From Alloascoidea africana (lineage: Eukaryota > Ascomycota > Alloascoideomycetes > Alloascoideales > Alloascoideaceae): a stretch of DNA of 64,000 bases. A model generated the notes under the pieces. The model saw only the letters and a program-made list of their open reading frames with translations, was not told the origin of the DNA and made no database searches. The number at the start of each line of letters is the position of its first letter. Position 1 is the stretch's first letter. The position numbers were made by a program, and so were the translations under genes. The stretch covers positions 186,001-250,000 of the forward strand of contig JAKTTT010000013.1 of NCBI GenBank assembly GCA_030581615.1, read 5' to 3'. Positions 1 through 8,748 of the stretch are shown here, piece by piece.

Positions 1-1922
1 AAGCCGCAGAGCTAGAGCAAGAAAAGGCACAACTCTATAGACCCGAAACTGCAGATTTGGAAGCGGCAAACATGTTGGAAAAATACAACACTGGAAAGTC
101 AATTTCAAGCCAGGTTTTAAAACAAAAATCTGTACAAGAGATTAAACGTCCTAGTCTATGGACCTCTATGAAGTTTCTCTACAGTCTGAACAAAAAGGAA
201 AAATACCATATGCTTGCTGGATCCATATGCGCGGTTATCGGTGGAGGTGGCTACCCCGTTCTCGCAGTCCTATTTGCCAAAATCGTTTCTGCACTCTCGG
301 TTCTCCCCGATCAATACGGATGGATGAGAAGTGAAATTAACAAGTATAGTGGATTTTTATTAATGCTTGGTATCATCGAATTGGTCAATTATACAATCAT
401 GATTAGTTTGATGGGTTATGCAAGTGAGCATTTGGTAAGAAACATCCGTCTATACGTTTTCAAGCAACTTGTTAGACAAGACATTGAATTCTTCGACCAT
501 GATGAAAATTCCTCCGGTTCATTGGTATCCATGTTGGCTAAAGATGCACAAGAAGTGGAAGGTCTCGGTGGTGGCACAATTGCCCAAATCCTATGTTCTA
601 TAGTGACTCTGGTTGGTGGTGTGATTCTTGCCATTGCCGTCAATTGGAGACTTGGTCTGGTTTGTACCGCCACTGTGCCATTACTGGTCGGATGCGGATT
701 CATCCGATTCCACATTATTGGATTGTTGGAAGAACAGAGCAAACAGGCAAATGAATCTTCTGCTTCCTATGCTTGTGAAGCAACCTCGGCAATTAGAACC
801 GTGGCCGCTTTGACCCGACAAGAAGGTGTTTACAAAACATATCATGACATTATTCAAGGCAGAATTAGAAAATCCGCAATTTCAGTGGCAAAATCAGCTT
901 CTCTATTTGGTGTAGGACAAGGAATTGTTCCCTGGATCATGGGTCTTGGTTTTTGGTACGGTTCAACTTTGATGAAAGAGGGAAAATCCACAACTTTCCA
1001 ATACTTTGTTGCATTTATTTCCGTCATTTTTGGTGCTCAAACCGCAGGTGCTGTTTTTTCATTTGCTCCTGGAATGGGCAAGGCAAAACAGGCAACTGAG
1101 AATGTTTATAAAGTGTTACAAGGTGTACCGAAAATCGACATTTGGTCTCCCAAGGGCAAGAATGTGAATGAATCTGAGGTTAATGGTGATATTGAATTTC
1201 AAGATGTTCATTTCCGATACCCCACACGTCCAGAGGTGCCTGTTTTAAGAGGATTAAATCTCAAAGTTAAAAAGGGCCAATACATCGGTCTTGTTGGATC
1301 CTCCGGTTGTGGTAAAAGTACAACAATCGGATTGATTGAGAGATTTTACGATCCTTTACATGGCAAAGTTTTACTCGATGGACAAGATATAAGTGAATTG
1401 AACATTAACGATTACAGAAAGACAATTTCACTTGTACAGCAAGAGCCGGTTCTCTATTCTGGAAGCATTCGAGAAAACATTGTACTTGGAACAGATCGTG
1501 AAGTTAATGAGGAGGATATTATCGAGGCAAGTAAAATGGCAAACATTCATGATTTTGTCAGTTCTTTACCCAATGGTTATGATACGTTATGTGGATCCAA
1601 AGGTGCGTTATTATCAGGAGGACAAAAGCAAAGAATTGCAATTGCCCGAGCATTAATAAGAAATCCCAAAATTCTTCTATTGGATGAGGCCACAAGTGCA
1701 TTGGATAGTGAATCTGAAAAAATTGTGCAAAGTGCCATTGATGCTGCAGCAAAGGGTAGAACAACAATTGCAGTTGCACATCGATTGAGTACTATACAAC
1801 ATGCAGATACAATCTACGTTTTTGAAAATGGAAAGATATTGGAACAGGGTACTCATGATCAATTGATGGCTAACAAACTCCGATATTATGAACTTGTGAA
1901 GTTACAATCATTAGAAAATTGA
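1..1922 (+). CDS. ABC transporter, B family (MDR/Ste6 type), C-terminal half, cut by window edge
   Basis: The reading frame is open from the first base (codons begin at base 3), so the start lies outside the window. About 639 residues are visible: the second membrane domain followed by the second nucleotide-binding domain. That domain has a Walker A (GLVGSSGCGKSTT), a Q-loop (QQEPVLYSGS), the ABC signature (LLSGGQKQR), Walker B with catalytic Glu (LLLDEATSAL) and the switch His (VAHRLS). All ATPase motifs are intact. The order TMD-NBD and the charged linker at the left edge fit a full-size exporter such as S. pombe Pmd1 or Ste6, acting at the plasma membrane or vacuole on lipophilic drugs, peptides or lipids. 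The substrate cannot be read from this half. It is convergent with the next gene. The family call is secure; the exact orthologue is not. Confidence 0.95.
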   Translation, partial: AAELEQEKAQLYRPETADLEAANMLEKYNTGKSISSQVLKQKSVQEIKRPSLWTSMKFLYSLNKKEKYHMLAGSICAVIGGGGYPVLAVLFAKIVSALSVLPDQYGWMRSEINKYSGFLLMLGIIELVNYTIMISLMGYASEHLVRNIRLYVFKQLVRQDIEFFDHDENSSGSLVSMLAKDAQEVEGLGGGTIAQILCSIVTLVGGVILAIAVNWRLGLVCTATVPLLVGCGFIRFHIIGLLEEQSKQANESSASYACEATSAIRTVAALTRQEGVYKTYHDIIQGRIRKSAISVAKSASLFGVGQGIVPWIMGLGFWYGSTLMKEGKSTTFQYFVAFISVIFGAQTAGAVFSFAPGMGKAKQATENVYKVLQGVPKIDIWSPKGKNVNESEVNGDIEFQDVHFRYPTRPEVPVLRGLNLKVKKGQYIGLVGSSGCGKSTTIGLIERFYDPLHGKVLLDGQDISELNINDYRKTISLVQQEPVLYSGSIRENIVLGTDREVNEEDIIEASKMANIHDFVSSLPNGYDTLCGSKGALLSGGQKQRIAIARALIRNPKILLLDEATSALDSESEKIVQSAIDAAAKGRTTIAVAHRLSTIQHADTIYVFENGKILEQGTHDQLMANKLRYYELVKLQSLEN

Positions 1923-2339
1923 ACAACCTTGTTGTGTGTGTGTGTGTGATGTGATGTGATGTTTTTGGATATTTTGCTGTTTTCTCTCATAATTTTTGGC
2001 GAGTTGATCGGTATCTATTATTAATTTTGGAGTTGTTCCAATCCACAAACATACCCTCTATATATTACTTTTTTCCGTTGTTGTTTTTTGTTTTCCGCTC
2101 TTTTTTTTTTTTTAGGCTTTTTGTAAAGTCTCGGCTTCATTGATTGATTGATTGTTTATAGATATCATTATAACCCGCCGGCGTTTATTATCGACGGGGG
2201 TGTGAAGGGAGAACAACAAGTCTAATCGCTCCCATTTTAATGTCTATGTAAATAAATAATACCAAAAAAAAAACATTACATTACATTTCTCGAATCGTGT
2301 GGTTGGTCCTATATTGTAAATAAGATAGATGTAAAAATG
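1923..2339. other. Convergent 3' intergenic region
   Basis: This lies between two convergent genes. It contains a GT microsatellite just after the ABC stop, T-rich and A-rich tracts suited to 3' end formation, and no open frame that I can support. Confidence 0.6.
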
Positions 2340-3275
2340 CTATGTGCTATTCGGAGATCCATTTCTTAACGGATCGAGATCGTCCAGCGGTATCTGATTC
2401 TCCAAATCAAACACAGGATCCACCTGTTGCTGTTGCTGTTGCTGTTGCCGATCTTTCTCACTCACGGGAAAGGAATAGGGCAAATAACTGTCTTCTGCAA
2501 CAACAGATGGGAAATACTTACGATATGAAAACCAAGCTAGGAAAATGCCTAGTGATCCACCCAGTAAAATATCCACAAAATGATGTCTATAATCTTCCGT
2601 TCTCGAGATGGATATCCAAAGAGCGCCCAAAATCGGAAGTGCTGCAAAGAAAGCACGATATATCTCTACCCCAGGTTGAAATATCGAAAATTGGCCACAT
2701 AGCCATAACGAGAGATAAAATAACCCACTAAAGGAAAACGAGGCATGGCCCGAAGGTGTGCTCCGGAATCCATCCATCAACATCCCATAGTTCTTTTGCG
2801 TGCACACTTCTATCGATACAAGCCCGGTCTTGGAGGCGCTTGAACCGGGCTGACAACGTGCCAAGAAATCGGGCCTTGGTCGTCCTATCCAATTCTTCAA
2901 AGTATCCGTTATGAATCCACAAAGAACAAGTGAGACCGCCAATCCCAAGAATGAAAGATGGAGCAATCTCACGAGTTGTCGTACGTTCGATATCGTGAAA
3001 TATGAAACAATCAGCATCACTGCACTGGGGACAGAAACAGCTATGAATATACACGTTGGACCCGAGATTCTTTCCCTTTCCGCATAAGGATGTTGAAGTG
3101 TTGTATCCGCTAAAGAAAACTCTCTGATGAAAGGTGACGTGTTCTCCGAAATTATCACAAAGTAGAGGAAAACAACAAGTACAAACATCCAGTCAAAACC
3201 ATAGTGTTTTTGAAACGCTTTGATCGAGTTCGTGAACTCTCGCGTTATCGCTTTGAAACTCGTGTGGGGGGGCAT
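2340..3275 (-). CDS. DPP1: PAP2-family lipid phosphatase, Dpp1/Lpp1 type
   Basis: The 311-residue integral membrane protein would dephosphorylate diacylglycerol pyrophosphate, phosphatidate and related lipids, in the vacuole or Golgi membrane in yeast. The three catalytic motifs are complete: K127 with GRPRP (131-135), PSGH at 174-177, and S224-R225 with H231 and D235 (SRTEDYRHHFVD). Six hydrophobic segments surround them (near 30-45, 75-95, 103-122, 178-195, 207-223 and 237-250). The tail carries an eight-Gln run encoded by CAG/CAA and an acidic stretch. Length and layout match Dpp1 (about 290 residues). The ATG at 3275 gives a normal N-terminus. A choice between Dpp1 and Lpp1 specificity rests on general resemblance only. 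Confidence 0.92.
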   Translation of the reverse strand: MPPHTSFKAITREFTNSIKAFQKHYGFDWMFVLVVFLYFVIISENTSPFIREFSLADTTLQHPYAERERISGPTCIFIAVSVPSAVMLIVSYFTISNVRQLVRLLHLSFLGLAVSLVLCGFITDTLKNWIGRPRPDFLARCQPGSSASKTGLVSIEVCTQKNYGMLMDGFRSTPSGHASFSFSGLFYLSLWLCGQFSIFQPGVEIYRAFFAALPILGALWISISRTEDYRHHFVDILLGGSLGIFLAWFSYRKYFPSVVAEDSYLPYSFPVSEKDRQQQQQQQQVDPVFDLENQIPLDDLDPLRNGSPNST

Positions 3276-4031
3276 TGTGGTCGTGTGCTCACTACACTGA
3301 GGGCGTGGGCGTGGGCGTGGTCAATGTTTGGGTGCAAGAACGAGAACGGGGACGAGAACGAGAGCAAGGACCGACTGACTGTGTGTGTGTGTGTGTGTGA
3401 GTGTGTCTTGTCTGCCTATCGATAAAATATGCGACTTGAAGTAGATGCTCTTGAATCTATGAGGTATCCTAGACCATCAAAAAATAGAGACTTTATTTTG
3501 GTTTTGTCCGGACTGAAATTTTCTGGTGATGTTGGTAGAAGAAGAAAGGAGTTTTTTGGGTGTTGGTTGGGTTAGCTTTAATCTTGATAGATCGATAGAT
3601 TTATCGGTGAAAACATGCTTAAAAAGTTAAACTATGTAAAAAGTTTAGGTAGTAATAACCAGCCACAATAAACAAGAAATAAACAGGTACAATTTTTCCA
3701 TTTTTTTTTTGTTGTTGTTGTTGTTGTTTTCTCTCTAATCATAAAAGCTATAAAATCTCACAAATTTTGAAGGGGGGATAGTTTGTTTCTAAAAAAATTG
3801 CGTTTTTCTGTGTTTGTCTTTAAATGTGTAGAACCTGTTAAAATTTAAAACAAGTCCCATAGAATATTCGTATAAAAAAATTCTCATTATCATCCCAAAA
3901 AGAAAAAAATCTGTACAACGGATCTCTGTTTTTTCTCCTACCAATTGTTTTCAAAACAAGAAATAAAAAAACCAAAAAATGTAGGTATATTATTGGAATA
4001 GAAAATTGGGTGTGGATTGATTTGATTGAAT
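3276..4031. other. Intergenic region with simple repeats
   Basis: Promoter side of the lipid phosphatase and 3' flank of PSP1. It holds a GT repeat (about 3380-3398), a GTT repeat (about 3709-3727) and A/T-rich tracts. I found no gene. The short frames on both strands have no recognisable domain. Confidence 0.5.
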
Positions 4032-5910
4032 TCACCACATACTTAATTGACTTGCGGAATAATTCTGATCTCGGCGTGAAGAACTTTGAACAGATCCACC
4101 AGTCTTGGAATCCGTATCTGGATCGAAAAACATATCTCGAGTATAAGCAACAACAGAAGGTTTGGTTGCGTAATACTGGAGGCCACTCCCACTTCCACTT
4201 CCACTGCTACTGCTGCTTTTAGTGGAACCACTGCCATGTCTCATATCATAAGAATTTGTACGATTGGTTTTGCTACTACTGGACTCGATTATCCTATCCA
4301 GGAAAGAACCATTTGCTTCGAATTTCGTGGCGATACACATCCAAATCCGAGTTTTATAAATACGAAACAAATCTTTAACCAAATTTCGAAAATCAATGCG
4401 TTCACGGGCAAAGTAAAAAAAAGTAAGCTTCCGTTTGTCCCATTGATATTCGGCCTCAACAACACTCATCGCAAGTTGGTTTTCCGAAACTTTGAGTCGA
4501 CAAACTTCCAAAGCTCGATCTTCATCTGCACTTTTCCCAAATAGTTGGTTCAAATCGTTAAACTCTGCAAACCGCAGAATCTCCTTGAGCACAAGTACGT
4601 TCGGCGGTGTTGCACAAACCGCCGCCGCCCCTGCCGCCATCGTCGCCGCCGCGGATGAAGACATGTTGTTTGAACTCAGAAGAAATCCCGATGTTTGCTG
4701 CTCCTGCTGTTGCTTCAACTTCCAGATCCGGGCCTCGTTAATCGGAACGTTTTCCTTAATCACTTTGCCCATGTCCTGACCCCGATCCGCATCAACAACA
4801 ACAATGTCTCCCTTTCGAACATGCATGTTTGAAGCACTGGGAAGATAAAAGATATCCACACGGCCTTTTTTAAAAGCAACAAGGTAGACATAACTACAGG
4901 AAACCGAAAGTTGAATTTTAGAAAGCCAGTTTGCTTGTGCGAAAGTGAGAGAAATCGCAAGTCTCTCAACCTGTGTAACATCGTCCTTATCTGTGCTTTC
5001 AAAGTACGAATAGACTGATTCATATGCAGATATTTGAACCGGACTAGAACATTGTTTTGAACGATGGTTTTCAACCTGATGGCCAAACAAAATCGGACTC
5101 ATCTCCATTGCCCTTGTTGTTACTAAGCTGTATTCATCAATAGGTTGGAAAAACGGTCGGTGTTCTTGTCTATTCTGGTGTCTTGTTACCGAATCCTCGT
5201 AGAAATCAGGTTTGTACTCAGAAATACCGATCGAATGTCTCCTCGGTTGGGAATTATAGTGTTGAGGAAATGAATCCGTCTGAGATGGCCAGTATTGCTG
5301 CTGCTGTTGCTGCTGCTGTTGCTGCTGTTGTTGTCTCTGCTGAGATGTGCGCTTCCGACTCGGCGGTAAAGCCTGGGTATCATCAGGAGACACTGGAGTT
5401 ATATGAGGAGACGGAGAAAAGTAATAATTGCTGGGACTGGTGGTTGCGTAACTTGACAATCCACCATACTGGCCTTGATTCACATTCTTCCACATATCTG
5501 TGGAATTTGGTACGATCCTGGCCATGGTCTTTTGAGTAGATCCACTAACACTTGAAAATCTACCTGTTGCAACGCCAGAACCGGTGGATGAGGGATGCAC
5601 AGGGTTTTGGAAACCCTGAAGACCCATAAATGCATTGCTGTTTCTCTTTGTGGATTGTTCGAATTGTTGATTATGAGAAGTGTTTCTATCGCTTGTGAAA
5701 TTTCCAAAATCTTTGGATAATAGGGCTGAGAATCTAGTTAGCGTTTAATCCATTTCTTTTTTTTGCTCAATATAAATAGCTACTTTTATGAGTGGCGTTC
5801 AATCGGTCGTTCTCATTACTCGAATCTTCATGTTCTCCTATTAGTGGGGTTATTTTTGATGAAGAGGAGGGAGAACCAGAGGAATGACAATTAAATGTAT
5901 CTTGTTTCAT
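4032..5910 (-). CDS. PSP1: PSP1 C-terminal-domain protein, two exons
   Basis: Model: exon 1 at 5820-5910, intron 5726-5819, exon 2 at 4032-5725; 594 residues. Residues 1-30 come from exon 1 (begins MKQDTFNCHSSG). The intron has a GCTAAC branch site 12 nt before CAG; its 5' site reads GTAATG, with an alternative GTAGCT at 5783 in the same phase. A simple ATG start at 5627 would leave 32 clearly coding codons unexplained. The N-terminal half is low-complexity and includes a 13-Gln run. The C-terminal part (roughly residues 270-510) carries the PSP1 domain: a region with KEILRFAEFNDLNQLFG, then EVCRLKVSENQLAMSVVEAE and KLTFFYFARERIDFRNLV. The domain is shared with bacterial YaaT. Yeast Psp1 was found as a suppressor of DNA polymerase alpha and delta mutations and its molecular role is unclear. 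Domain call firm; intron 5' end tentative. Confidence 0.85.
5295..5333 (-). repeat. CAG/CAA trinucleotide tract coding 13 Gln
   Basis: Thirteen consecutive CAG or CAA codons in PSP1. The interruption by CAA codons suggests a fairly stable polyglutamine tract. Confidence 0.9.
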
Positions 5911-6107
5911 TATGCAAGTAGTTTATTTGTAGATTTTAAAAGAGGTGGGGATAAAAGAAGAAGAAAAATGTCATGGGAAACACTCGCAATCGGAACTTGT
6001 GCAATTGAATCTTCGTGATGGGAGTGAATTGTAGATGATGGAGGTCCTTACCCCCAAGAAAAAAAAAAGAAGGAGAGACAGATCAATTTCCTTTTTTTTA
6101 AAATTTA

Positions 6108-6443
6108 TTATTTTGGTTGTTTTTTTTTAATTGCTTTATTAAAATTTCGAATACACTTCTCTGCAAACGTCTCCATTCGTGAAGAAAGAAAATGAAGGTC
6201 TAGAAGATCAAGGCCGTTTCCAGCATTGGTGGTACTACTACTGCTTTTTAACATTTTACTCCACAGCTTGACCAAAAAAATGCGCTTTTTCAAGAGCGGC
6301 TTAAACCCTTCATTATTATTATTTATTATTATTCTGTTTTTGTATATCTTGCTATTTGTTTTGGAGGCAGGGACGCTGTCAAATTCAAATGAACACAAAC
6401 ATACGAGAAACAAGCATAAATGCATCTGGTAACGGATTCTCAT
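6108..6443 (-). CDS. Possible small secreted protein, hypothetical
   Basis: An ATG-initiated frame of 111 residues. The N-terminus looks like a signal peptide: a short basic start (MRIRYQ), a hydrophobic core (LCLFLVCLC) and a small-residue site VPA-S near residue 28. The rest is basic with Asn and Ser runs and ends in KKKQPK. I recognise no domain. It sits alone between the divergent PSP1 and SUMO genes. A TTTTATACA box lies about 35 bases upstream on the same strand, but the same box reads as TATAAAAG on the other strand. It could be a chance frame in A/T-rich DNA. Confidence 0.25.
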   Translation of the reverse strand: MRIRYQMHLCLFLVCLCSFEFDSVPASKTNSKIYKNRIIINNNNEGFKPLLKKRIFLVKLWSKMLKSSSSTTNAGNGLDLLDLHFLSSRMETFAEKCIRNFNKAIKKKQPK

Positions 6444-6475
6444 GGAAATGGTGGTCTGTTTCGTAGATTGATTGT

Positions 6476-6606
6476 GTATAAAAGCTCGGCAAAGACATAA
6501 AACAAAAAAAAAAAAATAAGGAAAGAGAAACAACTCACACACAAGAAAGAGATCAGCTTTTAAACGGAGTGGAAGTATCCAAGTGGTTCCACTACACAAT
6601 GTAAGT
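6476..6606 (+). promoter_or_regulatory. TATA box, A-rich leader and GTAAGT donor: possible start of an unplaced transcript
   Basis: A TATAAAAG box is followed by an A-rich leader and then an ATG directly overlapping a perfect GTAAGT donor (donor G at 6601). The layout resembles yeast genes that are interrupted right at the start codon. I could not find a matching second exon before the SUMO gene, whose own Reb1-type site lies much closer to it. It may mark a noncoding or very short spliced transcript. Confidence 0.3.
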
Positions 6607-6638
6607 GCACCGCCGTTTACCAATAGAATACATGACTC

Positions 6639-6668
6639 TTTATTTATTTATTTATTTATTTATTTATT
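6639..6668. repeat. TTTA tetranucleotide microsatellite
   Basis: Seven to eight perfect copies of TTTA in an intergenic position. Confidence 0.9.
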
Positions 6669-7148
6669 TCTTCCTGTCTTGGAAACAGCCATCTAATGTG
6701 GATAAGTGTTTTCCGTTTTTCTTTGGTCTACAAAAAAAGTCGGGGTTTCCTTCCCCCCCAAGCAGGGCCTCTTGATTGTAAAAGGAATGATCAAAACCAC
6801 TACTATATTTAATACCCATGTGTGTGCACTGTTCATTATTCAGAGATTCGCATTAGAAATAGCAAATCCTGGACTATACTATACTCCCAACCTCAATTGG
6901 AATGGAGTTGTATAGTAGTACAAACCAAAGAAGAAAAACCCAAGAAAAGGCCAAGCCAAGTTGATCAGGAATGCCCACTGTTTTACGCAAAACTAAAAAC
7001 AAGCACAGCTACGCCATCTTCACGAGACTCAAAATAATACAGAATCTGAATCAATTTAAAGCATATCAACAGATAGCAGAACAGAAAAACAACCTCCCCC
7101 CTTTCACACACTTTTTTCTCCCTTTTTCTTTTTGAACATGGGACAACA

Positions 7149-7156
7149 TTACCCGG
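7149..7156 (-). promoter_or_regulatory. Reb1-type site TTACCCGG in SUMO promoter
   Basis: Matches the yeast Reb1 general regulatory factor core (TTACCCG) and lies about 145 bases before the SUMO start codon, a usual place for a nucleosome-clearing site. Confidence 0.6.
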
Positions 7157-7300
7157 CCACTATCTAGTCGACGATCCACCAACCGCCAAAAAAAAAAGTG
7201 ACCCGTGAGACTTTCGTGTGTTCTTTCCTTCAAATTTGTGCTTAGACACTTCAGATAACAGTACTATCATACCAGATCCAAGTTTACGACTTTGCAGAAA

Positions 7301-7940
7301 ATGTCAGAGGCCAACGAAGATGTTAAACCCAAGGTCGATCAAGATGCTCCTACACATATAAATATCAAAGTTACCGATGGATCAAACGAGGTGTTCTTCA
7401 AAATCAAGAGATCAACACCTTTGAGGAAGCTGGTCGATACCTTTTGCGATCGACAGGGGAAAGTGAAAAAGTCATTGCGATTTCTGTATGACGGTGAACG
7501 CGTACAGGATAACGATACTCCAGAGGCGGTATGTTCTCCCCCCTTGCTTAGTTGTTGTTGTTGTTGCTTACTCAAATGGCCAAAGGCCTAAAGTTGGGAG
7601 ATTTGCCATGGGAGTAGCCACCCCTAAACGGTAAACAGCACGAATTATGTGTCCGTTTGTATCCGGGAGTGAGATGCTTTTATGCAAGTGAAAGATCTTG
7701 TGTGCCGTTCTCATTACCCACAACTTTTGGAAGCAACATATACATCACGGGAGAAAAGACAATGATATTTTGCAACATGTAACTAACATTTTTTTTTATA
7801 GCTCGGCATGGATGATGGAGACACCATTGAAGCTCATCAAGAACAAGTAAGTACTCAATTCGACTTTTTTTTGGAAAACGTTTGAGGGCGTTTTAGCTAA
7901 CATACGTGGGATTTCATAGTTTGGTGGTGCCTCTATGTAA
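7301..7940 (+). CDS. SMT3: SUMO (Smt3), three exons
   Basis: Exons 7301-7528, 7802-7846 and 7920-7940 give 97 residues. The product is the small ubiquitin-like modifier attached to lysines by the E1-Ubc9 pathway in the nucleus. It has the acidic, flexible N-terminus ([11 protein letters not shown]) and the beta-grasp core ([20 protein letters not shown], then [11 protein letters not shown] and TIEAHQEQ). The third exon is only 21 nt and encodes FGGASM, so the essential diglycine is G93-G94 with a three-residue tail for Ulp1 to remove. Intron 1 (273 nt) is GTATGT with AACTAAC branch; intron 2 (73 nt) is GTAAGT with GCTAAC branch. The ATG at 7301 is the first in frame. If intron 2 is retained the frame ends after 12 residues without a diglycine. 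Confidence 0.95.
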
Positions 7941-8748
7941 CAAGCCATTTGTTTACCTTTTCCTGCCTACAAGCTGTAACAACGAATTTCACGCATGAGT
8001 CAATTTTTTTCCCTCTTCTATTTAGAAATGATTATAAAGCCTTATATTTACATAAATATAATGTGAAAGTCTTGATTCTGCTCTTTTCGTTCATTTCAGG
8101 TTCCCACTGTTGAGTGGTGTGAGGGGAGATGTGGGGGCAGGGTAACACACTTTAGTAATGAGTGTTTTTTTTTGGCCGTGCCATTGAGTTCCAAAAATGA
8201 TGTCTTCCAATTTCTTTATTTCCACAGGGCTACAAATCTTGTTTAGGAAAGAGTATTGATTTTGTAGACATTATGCATTCCATATGAACAGGTAGGATTA
8301 GGGAAATCGCTACAAGGCTGAGATTGATTTCAACCCGGCATGCTTTCATCATCATTTGCTGATTGAGGAAGCACATTGTATCAGTCAATTGGCTGCGGGA
8401 AATGGAAAACTGCTTGGAACGAACAAGTTGGTTTTTCGTTGTAGGATAGGGCAGTGGACCTGTAACACCAACACTTTGATCCCTCGTTCTTTTATGATTT
8501 TTTTTTTTTTTTTTGATTCATGTATGCTGTATCTGTATATGGACATTAAATTGGAAATTTGTAGAATACAGCTGGGTATCTAGGTGAAACTGCAAGATCA
8601 TGGTTTTTCAATACAAGGTTAGCCTTAATACGCACGATAATGGGATTGCGAGTGAGCAGGCATTTTCAGTTTTTTGAAATTGGACATAAATCATTAGTTT
8701 TCCTTCCTTTTTTTTTTTTTTTTTTGATAGAGTTGGTAGCACATCAAG
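7941..8748. other. Intergenic region between SUMO and pseudokinase
   Basis: Contains long T tracts (about 8501-8513 and 8709-8725) and short frames without any recognisable motif. Presumably the SUMO 3' end and the promoter of the next gene. Confidence 0.5.
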
